Assembly: GCA_016929775.1 (NCBI GenBank)
Contig: JAFGIE010000092.1
Coordinates: 1-17,541 of the forward strand
From: Anaerolineae bacterium
GTDB taxonomy: Bacteria > Chloroflexota > Anaerolineae > JAFGEY01
Direction of reading: 5' to 3'
Length of the DNA stretch: 17,541 nt
Shown: one piece after another, positions 1 to 6,115 of the stretch
Position numbering within the stretch: the stretch's first letter is position 1
How the letters are laid out: the number at the start of each line of letters is the position of its first letter
Translations under genes and position numbers: made by a program
The notes under the pieces: model-generated
What the model was told of the DNA's origin: nothing
Seen by the model: only the letters and a program-made list of their open reading frames with translations
The model's database searches: none

Positions 1-84
1 GCGGGGTGCGGTCGCGCAGACGCGGGGTGCGGTCGCGCAGACGCGGGGTGCGGTCGCGCAGACGCGGGGTGCGGTCGCGCAGAC
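1..84. repeat. 21-bp tandem repeat, 4 perfect copies, open at left edge
   Basis: Four identical 21-bp units (GCGGGGTGCGGTCGCGCAGA plus C) run head to tail from base 1 to 84, so the array probably continues outside the window. The unit length is a multiple of three. In the frame of the downstream LuxR-type HTH there is no stop, and the repeat reads as the heptapeptide RGAVAQT. It therefore looks like an expanded coding linker rather than intergenic DNA. Confidence 0.9.
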
Positions 85-346
85 GCGTGCAGCGCCGGTG
101 CACATGATCCAAGAGGACGTGGTGGGGCCGCTGCCGGCGCTGATCGAAGAGCTGAGCGAGCGCGAGCTGGAGGTGCTCGCCTTGATCGCCGATGGGCTGA
201 CCAACCGCGAGATCGCCGAGCGGCTGTACATCGCCACGGGCACGGTCAAGACACACACGTCGAGCATTTATGGGAAACTGGACGTCCACAGCCGGACGCA
301 GGCTGTCGCCCGGGCGCACGCATTGGGCATCTTGTCTTCTCCCTGA
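2..346 (+). CDS. C-terminal part of LuxR/LAL (MalT-like) family transcriptional regulator (5' truncated by window edge)
   Basis: The reading frame is open from base 2 to the TGA at 344-346, so only the C-terminus of a larger protein is visible. The last ~65 residues are a canonical LuxR-type HTH: LSERELEVLALIADGLTNRE, then IAERLYIATGTVKTH and the KL-V-SRTQAVARA helix. The SRTQAVARA ending is typical of LAL/MalT-type regulators, where this domain follows an NB-ARC-like ATPase and a TPR region. The segment before it is a run of RGAVAQT heptads encoded by the 21-bp repeat, presumably a flexible linker. A GTG at 98 or ATG at 104 could start a free-standing ~80-residue HTH protein, but no convincing ribosome binding site precedes either, and the open upstream frame argues for a truncated larger gene. 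Confidence 0.8.
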   Translation, partial: RGAVAQTRGAVAQTRGAVAQTRGAVAQTRAAPVHMIQEDVVGPLPALIEELSERELEVLALIADGLTNREIAERLYIATGTVKTHTSSIYGKLDVHSRTQAVARAHALGILSSP

Positions 347-576
347 CCATCCGCTCTTCCTCCACCTTCTCCTGCTTTGGCACACAATGTCCCTTTTTTG
401 GCGGTTCGCCCGCGCGCGCACGTGCTCGGGGTGGCGCTGCCCGGACTTGACCTGAGCGGGCCAATCGATCGCACAGCGGCGCCTCACCCAGGGGACCAAA
501 TTGTGTGCTTGGGGGCTGTCGCCGAGATAAACCCTGGTTATACCATTCGGCGGATGTGAGTGCGCCACGTCGGTGC
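347..576. other. intergenic region, no gene recognised
   Basis: No credible coding region is visible between the LuxR-type gene and the promoter of the first small protein. Overlapping short frames lack family similarity and ribosome binding sites. The only structure noted is an inverted repeat, CGCCGA (520-525) / TCGGCG (547-552), flanking AACCCTGGTT. It lies just upstream of the -10 element at 577 and could be an operator. No good U-tract terminator is seen after the LuxR-type gene. Confidence 0.4.
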
Positions 577-582
577 TATACT
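574..582 (+). promoter_or_regulatory. extended -10 promoter (TGCTATACT)
   Basis: TG at 574-575 plus TATACT at 577-582 forms an extended -10 element with no clear -35. The same GTGCTATACT string precedes the paralogous small gene at 3539, and the following bases are also similar (AGGCG about two bases later). This supports a functional, co-duplicated promoter. Predicted transcription start is around 589. Confidence 0.55.
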
Positions 583-666
583 GTAGGCGGAAGGTGCGGG
601 AAGATGCATCAGTGCACAGCCCGCCTTTCCGCTCAGAGTCGCTGGGGGACCGACGGAGGTGGAGCG

Positions 667-900
667 ATGGCGTACAACGAGATGCAGCCCGAACTGTACT
701 GGCGCATGGAGCAGATGCGGCGCGCAGAGATGCGGCGCGACGCAGACCGATGGCGCCTGCTTGGCGGCGCGCGCGGCGCCCAGCCCCGGCTCCCGCGGGG
801 CGGGTGCTGGCTGCTGGATTGCCTGGGACGGTGGTTGGTCGAGGCAGGAGAGCAGCTGCAGCGCTATGGGCGCTATGAAGGGCGCACGCTTGAGGCGTGA
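667..900 (+). CDS. small conserved protein of unknown function (paralogue of the gene at 3539)
   Basis: This 77-residue protein matches no family I recognise. Start ATG 667 is chosen because GGAGGTGGAG sits just upstream and because similarity to the 72-aa protein at 3539 begins here. An in-frame ATG at 604, also with a purine-rich upstream stretch, is an alternative. The shared pattern is M-P-(E/D)-L, then R-M-E--(R)R-E, WRLL, a Pro/Arg linker, and GGCWLL--LGR-LV--G--L. The N-terminal half is highly charged and probably helical; the C-terminal half is an amphipathic hydrophobic segment around a conserved Cys (C47). It has no signal peptide. It ends 29 bases before the ATG of the solute-binding lipoprotein, so the two are probably co-transcribed. 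Confidence 0.7.
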   Translation: MAYNEMQPELYWRMEQMRRAEMRRDADRWRLLGGARGAQPRLPRGGCWLLDCLGRWLVEAGEQLQRYGRYEGRTLEA

Positions 901-929
901 GCGACCGCCTGCTGGGAGAGGGAGGAAGG

Positions 930-2201
930 ATGGGCAATCGGATGCGGCGCCACTTGTACGGTACGATCGGCATTCCGGTCCTGTGCACGGTCCTCGGGCT
1001 GCTCGTCGCGTGCGCCACCCCGGCGCCGCCGACGCCGACCCCTGAACCGGTCACGATCCGGTTTGCCTTTGACGCAGGGCAGGCTGACTATTACGACGAC
1101 CTGATCGAGCACTTTAACGAAGCGCACCCAGAGATCCAGGTGGAGCGGCGGACCGTGCGATCGGCGGCGACGTGGACCTACCTGTTCGAGCAGGGCGAGA
1201 TCGACGTCTTTACCGTGGGCGCCGATGGGCCGACGCTGTCCGGCATGATCGAGGAAGAGACGATCCTCGACCTCGGGCCGCAGCTGCAGGTGGACAGCAC
1301 GGTCGATCTAGACGACATGTACCCCAGCGCGCTTGAGCCGTTCACGGCTGAGGGCACGGTGTGGGGTATTCCCGCCGGCGTGAACCTGGTAGTGCTGTAC
1401 TATAACGCGGAGCTGTTCGACCAGTACGGGGCAGCCTACCCCGAGGCAACGTGGACGTGGGACGACCTCCTGTCCGCCGCGGCGCAAGTCCGGGACGTCG
1501 AAGAGGGGATCTATGGCCTCGTGGCCCCGCTCTACACCGTAGTCCCGTTCATCTACCAGCACGGAGGCCGGATCGTCGACGACTGGTGGAAGCCCACGCG
1601 GGCGACGTTCGACGATCCGCAGACCGTGGATGCGGTCGAGTGGTTTGCCGACCTCGCGGTGACCTACGACGTGATGCCGTCGCCGGCGACGGCGGAGGCG
1701 CTGTATGGGCAGAATGGCGAGCCCGCCTACATCTTTTGGCGGCAGAAGGCGGGGATGTACGCCGGGTGGCTTAGCGACCAGGGCGGCGAGGCGTGGGGCC
1801 CGGGGGCGCGCTGGGAGATGGAGTGGGGGATGGTGCCCCTGCCCTACGAAGAGCGGACGGCGACACTGGGCCTGGTCTACGCCTATGCCATCGCCGCGGG
1901 CACAGACCAGCCTGAGGCATGCTGGACGTGGGTCACGTACTTGAGCGAACAGATCCCGCCCTACACGCTGCCCGCGCGGCGATCGATCGCCGAATCGGAG
2001 GCCTATCGGGAGCAGGTGGGCCCAATGCGGGCGGACGTGGCCCTGGCGTCGATCGACGGGGCCCTGATCCTGGGCAACTCGTTCACCGAGATCGGGACCG
2101 AGTTGGAACAGTTCATGCCGGCGCTGGTCGGCGTTCTCAACGGCAATCTGCTGGCGCGCGAGGCGATGTCCGACCTGCAGATCCAGGCCAATGCCCAGTA
2201 G
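930..2201 (+). CDS. ABC transporter extracellular solute-binding lipoprotein (family 1, sugar type)
   Basis: A 423-residue exported lipoprotein. After a basic N-terminus (MGNRMRRH) and a hydrophobic stretch comes the lipobox LVAC with the lipidated Cys at residue 28, then a Thr/Pro-rich tether (TPAPPTPTPEP). The mature part has the layout of family-1 solute-binding proteins: VTIRFAFDAG at the start, a YYDDLIEHFNEAHPEIQVE segment, GIPAGVNLVVLYYNAELFD, TWTWDDLLSAA and a C-terminal LP-RRSI segment. Family members deliver oligosaccharides or related solutes to a membrane ABC permease; the ligand cannot be read here. ATG 930 follows GGGAGGAAGG closely and gives a proper signal peptide; a GTG at 897 would overlap the previous stop but adds charged residues. 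No permease or ATPase gene lies in the window, so it is an orphan here. Confidence 0.88.
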   Translation: MGNRMRRHLYGTIGIPVLCTVLGLLVACATPAPPTPTPEPVTIRFAFDAGQADYYDDLIEHFNEAHPEIQVERRTVRSAATWTYLFEQGEIDVFTVGADGPTLSGMIEEETILDLGPQLQVDSTVDLDDMYPSALEPFTAEGTVWGIPAGVNLVVLYYNAELFDQYGAAYPEATWTWDDLLSAAAQVRDVEEGIYGLVAPLYTVVPFIYQHGGRIVDDWWKPTRATFDDPQTVDAVEWFADLAVTYDVMPSPATAEALYGQNGEPAYIFWRQKAGMYAGWLSDQGGEAWGPGARWEMEWGMVPLPYEERTATLGLVYAYAIAAGTDQPEACWTWVTYLSEQIPPYTLPARRSIAESEAYREQVGPMRADVALASIDGALILGNSFTEIGTELEQFMPALVGVLNGNLLAREAMSDLQIQANAQ

Positions 2202-2223
2202 GGGTATGAATCCGAAAAAGTGC

Positions 2224-2252
2224 TTGCCATAACGGCCGTTTTGGTCTATAAT
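2224..2252 (+). promoter_or_regulatory. sigma-70-type promoter TTGCCA-17-TATAAT
   Basis: TTGCCA at 2224-2229, a 17-bp spacer and a consensus TATAAT at 2247-2252 form the best promoter in the window. Transcription would start near 2259 and give a leader of about 160 bases before the LysM gene. The solute-binding protein gene ends only 22 bases upstream, so this separates the LysM gene from it. Confidence 0.8.
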
Positions 2253-2290
2253 AGATCATAGCATAACCGTTGTGCATTGAGCTGCGGAGT

Positions 2291-2380
2291 CCCGCTGACA
2301 GCGGGGGGAGGGGGGACCGATGGCTGCTCTAAAGCCGATCCACGACCCATGGGGGTATGGGGGGTCGGCCTTTGTGTTCT
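2291..2380 (+). promoter_or_regulatory. structured 5' leader with two hairpins (possible attenuator)
   Basis: The leader contains CCCGCT-GAC-AGCGGG (2291-2305), a 6-bp stem with a 3-base loop. A second hairpin pairs GCCGATCC (2334-2341) with GGGTCGGC (2362-2369), 8 pairs including one G-U, and is followed by CTTTGTGTTCT. This resembles an intrinsic terminator with a poor U-tract and overlaps the 20-codon leader ORF. I could not match it to any riboswitch class I know; cyclic-di-AMP and GEMM motifs were considered and not found. Confidence 0.4.
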
Positions 2381-2382
2381 AG
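2320..2382 (+). CDS. candidate 20-aa leader peptide upstream of LysM gene
   Basis: ATG 2320 is preceded by GGAGG (2307-2311) in a strongly purine-rich run, with an ideal 8-base spacing. The frame runs 20 codons to TAG 2380-2382. The product begins MAALKPIHDP and ends with a Gly/aromatic-rich tail WGYGGSAFVF. It lies 37 bases upstream of the LysM gene on the same predicted transcript. The ORF overlaps the second leader hairpin, as expected if its translation affected read-through. I know of no family with this sequence. It could be a regulatory leader peptide, a small functional peptide or chance. Confidence 0.4.
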   Translation: MAALKPIHDPWGYGGSAFVF

Positions 2383-2419
2383 GCGGTAGGTGTCGCAGGT
2401 ACGGGAAAGGAGACGAACC

Positions 2420-3343
2420 ATGAAACGGGTGTTCACTGTCGTCGTACTTGTCGCGCTGCTGACACTGATCGGCGCGCAGGCCACGTGGGCCACGCCTTCG
2501 TCTGGCCCGATCGTACACATTGTGCGTTGGGGTGAGAACCTGATCTCGATCGCGCGACGATACGGGGTCACGGTCTATGCCATCGCCAGCACCAACGGGA
2601 TCGCGAACACGAACCGCATCTACGCCGGGCAGCGGTTGGTCATCCCGGGCACGGGGACCTCAACGCCGGCGCCGGTCGGCGGGTGCACCTATGTCGTGCG
2701 TCCGGGCGACAACCTGACCAACATCGCCTACCGGCACGGGGTGACGATCTATCAGATCGTGCGGCTGAACGGGATCGTGAACCCGAACCGGATCTACGTC
2801 GGTCAGCGCCTGGCGATGCCGTGCGCACAGCCGCCTGCGCCCGTGCCGCCGACCCCGGCGCCGGGGGGCGTGTACTATGTGGTGCGCGCGGGCGACACGC
2901 TTGCCAAGATCGCCGTGCGGTTCGGGGTGAGCATCTGGTCGATCGTGCAGGCCAACAGCATCCCCAACCCGAACTTGATCCACGTTGGGCAGCGCCTGTT
3001 CATCCCCCGCGGCACGCCGCCGCCCGTTCCTGTGACCAAGCCGGGCTGCGAGCACCTGAGCTGGCCCAAGCAGGGCGCGGTGCTCTCAGGCGTGGTCGGC
3101 GCGTGGGGCACGGCGGACCACGTGAACTTTGACTACTACAAGATCGAGGTCCGGCGTGACGGGCTCGACGACTGGCACTATGTCACTGGGCAGAGCAAGC
3201 CAGTGCACAATGGCCCACTGGGTGCGTGGGATACGCGGACGGTGAGCGATGGGCCGTACACGTTCCGCCTGGTGATCGTCGACAAGACCGGGAACTATCC
3301 GCCGCCATGTGAGATCGCAGTGCGGGTGCGCAACGACCCGTAG
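2420..3343 (+). CDS. secreted protein with three LysM domains and C-terminal Ig-like domain
   Basis: A 307-residue exported protein predicted to bind peptidoglycan or other GlcNAc polymers. It has a signal peptide (MKRVFTVVVLVALLTLIGAQ, cleavage likely near residue 24) and then three LysM repeats at about 32-76, 90-134 and 152-196. Each has the (V)V--G(D/E)-L--IA-R-GV---I---N-I-N-N-I--GQRL-(I/M)P pattern, and Pro-rich linkers separate them. Residues 210-304 form a beta-rich Ig/Fn3-like domain (W-K-GAVLSGVVGAWGTA, FDYYKIEVR, GPLGAWDTRTVSDGPYTFRL, DKTGNYPPPCE) of a type common in Chloroflexota surface proteins. C210 and C297 bracket it and could form a disulfide. No hydrolase domain is visible, so a binding or structural role is more likely than catalysis. 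Start ATG 2420 follows AAAGGAGA; an in-frame GTG at 2390 would disturb the signal peptide. Confidence 0.9.
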   Translation: MKRVFTVVVLVALLTLIGAQATWATPSSGPIVHIVRWGENLISIARRYGVTVYAIASTNGIANTNRIYAGQRLVIPGTGTSTPAPVGGCTYVVRPGDNLTNIAYRHGVTIYQIVRLNGIVNPNRIYVGQRLAMPCAQPPAPVPPTPAPGGVYYVVRAGDTLAKIAVRFGVSIWSIVQANSIPNPNLIHVGQRLFIPRGTPPPVPVTKPGCEHLSWPKQGAVLSGVVGAWGTADHVNFDYYKIEVRRDGLDDWHYVTGQSKPVHNGPLGAWDTRTVSDGPYTFRLVIVDKTGNYPPPCEIAVRVRNDP

Positions 3344-3344
3344 C

Positions 3345-3372
3345 CGCGATGGTACGGGGCGTAGCCGTCGCG
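3345..3372 (+). terminator. 3' hairpin after LysM gene (no U-tract)
   Basis: Directly after the LysM stop codon, CGCGATGG (3345-3352) pairs with CCGTCGCG (3365-3372), eight pairs with one G-U, and the inner TAC/GTA pairs as well. There is no T-run after it, so it may be a weak terminator or a 3'-end stabilising structure. Confidence 0.4.
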
Positions 3373-3472
3373 CGGAGGGCCATGCGACGAATGTTGTAGC
3401 AGCTGCGCTGCCAAGTCCACAGAGGTGTGATCCTGGATCGACCATCTGTCCGATGCAGAACCTCTGCCCGCG

Positions 3473-3481
3473 TGCTATACT
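3473..3481 (+). promoter_or_regulatory. extended -10 promoter (TGCTATACT), copy 2
   Basis: GTGCTATACT at 3472-3481 is identical to the element at 573-582 upstream of the paralogous small gene, and the following bases (AGAGGCGAACAGG) also resemble that copy. No clear -35 is present. Predicted start is near 3488. Confidence 0.55.
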
Positions 3482-3538
3482 AGAGGCGAACAGGACGGGC
3501 AACCGCCCGGATCGGACGAGGGGGACAGGAGGGCACCC

Positions 3539-3757
3539 GTGGACTATATGCACCCTGACCTGAGGCATCGGATGGAAGGCTACCGGCGCCGGGAAGCCGA
3601 GGCGTACGCCGCGAACTGGCGGCTGTTGCACCAGTCGCGTCCGGCGCGCCCCAACCCGCTCTCGCAGGGCGGGTGTTGGCTGCTCTGTCAGCTCGGCCGA
3701 TTGCTGGTCTGGTCGGGCCAACGACTCGAGCAAAGCGGCGCCATGCGGGCCGCATAG
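3539..3757 (+). CDS. small conserved protein of unknown function (paralogue of the gene at 667)
   Basis: This 72-residue protein starts at GTG 3539, with AGGAGGG at 3527-3533 ideally spaced; ATG 3548 is an alternative. It aligns over its whole length with the 77-residue protein at 667: MHPDL/MQPEL, RMEGYRRREA/RMEQMRRAEM, WRLL, then GGCWLLCQLGRLLVWSGQRL against GGCWLLDCLGRWLVEAGEQL. The conserved features are a charged helical N-terminus, a Pro-containing linker and a GGCWLL-centred hydrophobic C-terminal helix with conserved Cys. No function is known to me. The gene is monocistronic, between its own promoter and the strong terminator at 3805. Confidence 0.72.
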   Translation: MDYMHPDLRHRMEGYRRREAEAYAANWRLLHQSRPARPNPLSQGGCWLLCQLGRLLVWSGQRLEQSGAMRAA

Positions 3758-3804
3758 CAGAGGGAAAGCGGCGGAAAGCCGCACCAAGCATTTCGCACAC
3801 GCGG

Positions 3805-3850
3805 ACCAGTGTAGCGTGGCAGGTATGCCGCGCTACACTGGTTTTCATTT
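3805..3850 (+). terminator. strong intrinsic terminator
   Basis: ACCAGTGTAGCG (3805-3816) is the perfect reverse complement of CGCTACACTGGT (3831-3842). The stem extends inward through TGGC/GCCG to a 6-base loop (AGGTAT, 3821-3826). The stem runs directly into TTTTCATTT. With about 16 pairs plus a T-tract this is a textbook intrinsic terminator. It ends the small-protein transcript and insulates the large operon downstream. Confidence 0.9.
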
Positions 3851-3938
3851 GGGCCGGCGTGCACCCAGATCGTGCGTCCCGACAAGCTCGTGGGCTCTGT
3901 TCCGGACCTCCGGCGGCGCGCTGCCCGCACACAACAAG

Positions 3939-3967
3939 TTGCCCGATCGGTGCGTGTGGTGTATACT
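3939..3967 (+). promoter_or_regulatory. promoter of the lipoate-type operon, TTGCCC-17-TATACT
   Basis: TTGCCC (3939-3944), a 17-bp spacer and TATACT (3962-3967) lie between the strong terminator and the first operon gene. Predicted start is near 3974, giving a ~60-base leader. No other promoter-like sequence is evident until after 12973. Confidence 0.7.
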
Positions 3968-3973
3968 CCCTCG

Positions 3974-4014
3974 CGATCCCGCTGGACGATGACACGCCTG
4001 TCCCCGCGGGATCG
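3974..4014 (+). promoter_or_regulatory. inverted repeat at the 5' end of the operon leader
   Basis: CGATCCCGC (3974-3982) is the perfect reverse complement of GCGGGATCG (4006-4014), separated by 23 bases. It starts at or next to the predicted transcription start and ends just before the ribosome binding site. It could be a 5'-end mRNA-stabilising hairpin or a protein-binding site; the sequence alone does not decide. Confidence 0.45.
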
Positions 4015-4034
4015 ATTTCGAGGGAGGCAGGCAC

Positions 4035-5144
4035 ATGGTCCACGCCCACGCCGCAGCGGCGGCGTTCTGCACGCGGGGACACGTCCACCAGGTCGAGGTA
4101 CACGGCAACGGCAACGTCAACGACACCTACCTGGTCGCGGTGGGGGGCGCCGCGCGCGGCAGCTTTATCCTGCAGCGGGTCAACACGCACGTCTTCCGGC
4201 AGCCCGAACTGATCATGCTCAACCTGCGCACGCTGACCGATCACGTGCAACCGACGCTGGTACACGGAGGCGGGGAGGGCGACCGGCGATGGGTGGTGCC
4301 GGTCGTGCTGCCGACCCGAGAGGGCACGGACTATTACCGCGACCCGGACGGCGGATTCTGGCGCGCGCTCAGCTACGCCGAGGATGCGGTGTCGTACGAA
4401 ACTGTGCAGGGGGTCGAGCACGCGCGCGAGGCGGGCTATGCGCTGGGGCGCTTCCACGGCTTGATCAGCGACCTCGACCCGGGCGCGCTGTACGATACCC
4501 TGCCGGGATTCCACATCACGCCCAGCTATCTGGCGCAGTATGACGCGGTCGTGGCGCGGACTGACCTAGACATAGGCTCGCCCGAGGTGCAGCGCTGTGC
4601 GCGCTTTGTGGCGGCGCGCCGCGAGTGGGCGTCGGTGCTCGAGGACGCCCGCGCACGCGGCGAGCTGACCCTGCGCCCGATCCACGGCGATCCCAAGGTC
4701 AACAACATCATGATCGACCCGCGGACGGGGCGCGCCGTGAGCGTGGTCGACCTGGACACGGTCAAGCCAGGGCTGGTGCACTATGACATCGGCGACTGCC
4801 TGCGCTCGTTCTGCAACCGGTTGGGCGAGGAGACGACCGAGATCGAGCGGGTGCACTTTGACCTCGACCTGTGCCGCGCGATCCTGGAGGGGTACCTGGA
4901 CCAGGCGCGGTCCTTCCTGCGCGAGCGCGACTATGCCTACCTGTATGACGCGATCCGGCTGATCGCGTTCGAACTGGGGCTGCGCTTCTTCAGCGACCAC
5001 CTGGCGGGCGACCTCTATTTCAAGGTCCGCGAACGGGGACACAACCTGCGGCGCGCATTGGTGCAGTTCAAGGTGACCGAGTCGATCGAGGCGCAGGAGG
5101 CGGCGATCCGCGGGATCGTGGCTGCGCTGCGGCAGGGCGAGTGA
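4035..5144 (+). CDS. APH-family phosphotransferase, N-acetylhexosamine kinase (NahK)-like
   Basis: A 369-residue cytoplasmic kinase of the aminoglycoside phosphotransferase fold. The N-lobe shows GNGNVNDTYLV and FILQRVNTHVFRQPELIMLN, which resemble NahK / mucin-desulfatase-associated kinases. The C-lobe has the catalytic loop HGDPKVNNIM (H217, D219 as catalytic base, N224) and the metal-binding VVDLDTVKPGLVHYDIGDC (D239, D241). Relatives phosphorylate sugars such as GlcNAc/GalNAc at C1, but the substrate here is not known. Antibiotic resistance is unlikely because the motifs are of the sugar-kinase type. ATG 4035 has GGGAGG (4022-4027) seven bases upstream. It is the first operon gene, and its TGA overlaps a GTG (GTGA) at the start of the nitrilase frame. 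Confidence 0.8.
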   Translation: MVHAHAAAAAFCTRGHVHQVEVHGNGNVNDTYLVAVGGAARGSFILQRVNTHVFRQPELIMLNLRTLTDHVQPTLVHGGGEGDRRWVVPVVLPTREGTDYYRDPDGGFWRALSYAEDAVSYETVQGVEHAREAGYALGRFHGLISDLDPGALYDTLPGFHITPSYLAQYDAVVARTDLDIGSPEVQRCARFVAARREWASVLEDARARGELTLRPIHGDPKVNNIMIDPRTGRAVSVVDLDTVKPGLVHYDIGDCLRSFCNRLGEETTEIERVHFDLDLCRAILEGYLDQARSFLRERDYAYLYDAIRLIAFELGLRFFSDHLAGDLYFKVRERGHNLRRALVQFKVTESIEAQEAAIRGIVAALRQGE

Positions 5145-5152
5145 GGGGCGAG

Positions 5153-6115
5153 ATGGGCGATGTGCTGCCCGTGGTGCGCGCTGCCGTGGTACAGGCGGCG
5201 CCCGTGCTGTTCGACCGGCAGGCTACGCTCGAGGTGGCGTGCGCGCGGGTGCGCGAGGCTGCGGCGGAGGGGGCGCAGCTGATCTTGCTGCCCGAGGCCT
5301 TCATCCCCGCCTATCCGCGCGGGCTGAGCTTTGGCGCGGTGGTCGGGGCGCGCAGTGCGGAGGGACGCGAGACCTGGGCCCGCTACTGGACAAATGCCGT
5401 CGACGTCCCAGGCCCGACGACCGCACAACTGGGCGAGGCGGCGCGCGCGGCGCAGGCGACGCTGGCGATCGGCGTCGTGGAACGGGACACGCGCTATGGG
5501 CGGAGCACGCTCTACTGCTCGCTGCTGATCTTTGGCCCGGACGGGCGCCTGCTCGGCGTGCACCGCAAGCTCAAGCCGACCGGCTCTGAGCGGCTGATCT
5601 GGGGGGAAGGGGACGGCAGTACGCTGACCGTCTATGACACGCCGGTGGGCCGGATCGGGGGGCTGATCTGCTGGGAGAACTATATGCCGCTGGCGCGTAC
5701 GGCGCTCTATGCGCAAGGGATCCAGGTCTACCTGGCGCCCACCGCAGACGCGCGCGATACGTGGCAGGCGACGCTGCGCCACATCGCCTGCGAGGGGCGC
5801 TGCTACGTCCTCGGCTGCAACCAGTATGTGCTCAAGTCGATGTACCCGCCCGACCTCCCGGGCTTGGCAGAGCTGGCAGACCAGCCTGAGGTCATGTGCC
5901 GCGGGGGGAGCGCGATCGTGTCGCCCATGGGCGAGGTGCTGGCAGGACCGCTCTACGACCGAGAGGGGATCCTGTACGCCGAGCTCGACCTGGGCGCAGT
6001 CGTGCGCGCCCGCTACGACCTGGACGTGGTGGGGCACTATGCGCGCCCCGACGTGCTGCAGCTCTGCGTCCGGGGTGCGCCCGCGCCCCCGGTCGTCAGC
6101 TCGGAGGATGCATGA
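5153..6115 (+). CDS. nitrilase-family carbon-nitrogen hydrolase
   Basis: A 320-residue enzyme with the complete Glu-Lys-Cys triad of the nitrilase superfamily: LLPEAFIPAYPRG (E48), HRKLKPTGSER (K139) and GLICWENYMPL (C173). The CWEN context, the PAYPRG motif and HIACEGRCYVLGCNQYV place it near true nitrilases/cyanide hydratases rather than the amidase or biotinidase branches. Such enzymes hydrolyse nitriles to acids plus ammonia; some homologues act on amides. ATG 5153 is preferred because GAGGGG lies four bases upstream and the protein then starts like its relatives. GTG 5141, overlapping the kinase stop, adds four residues. The gene ends in an ATGA overlap with the ligase. Its link to lipoate chemistry is unexplained; releasing a fatty acid or lipoyl group from an amide is only speculation. 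Confidence 0.85.
   Translation: MGDVLPVVRAAVVQAAPVLFDRQATLEVACARVREAAAEGAQLILLPEAFIPAYPRGLSFGAVVGARSAEGRETWARYWTNAVDVPGPTTAQLGEAARAAQATLAIGVVERDTRYGRSTLYCSLLIFGPDGRLLGVHRKLKPTGSERLIWGEGDGSTLTVYDTPVGRIGGLICWENYMPLARTALYAQGIQVYLAPTADARDTWQATLRHIACEGRCYVLGCNQYVLKSMYPPDLPGLAELADQPEVMCRGGSAIVSPMGEVLAGPLYDREGILYAELDLGAVVRARYDLDVVGHYARPDVLQLCVRGAPAPPVVSSEDA

Noticed and set aside
2260..2419. Cyclic-di-AMP (ydaO) or cyclic-di-GMP (GEMM) riboswitch upstream of the LysM gene
   Set aside because: ydaO-type switches often precede cell-wall genes and a GGGGGGACC string is suggestive, but the conserved downstream segments of both classes are absent.
4035..5144. Aminoglycoside resistance gene
   Set aside because: The motifs match sugar-kinase (NahK-like) members of the fold, and the gene is in a metabolic operon.
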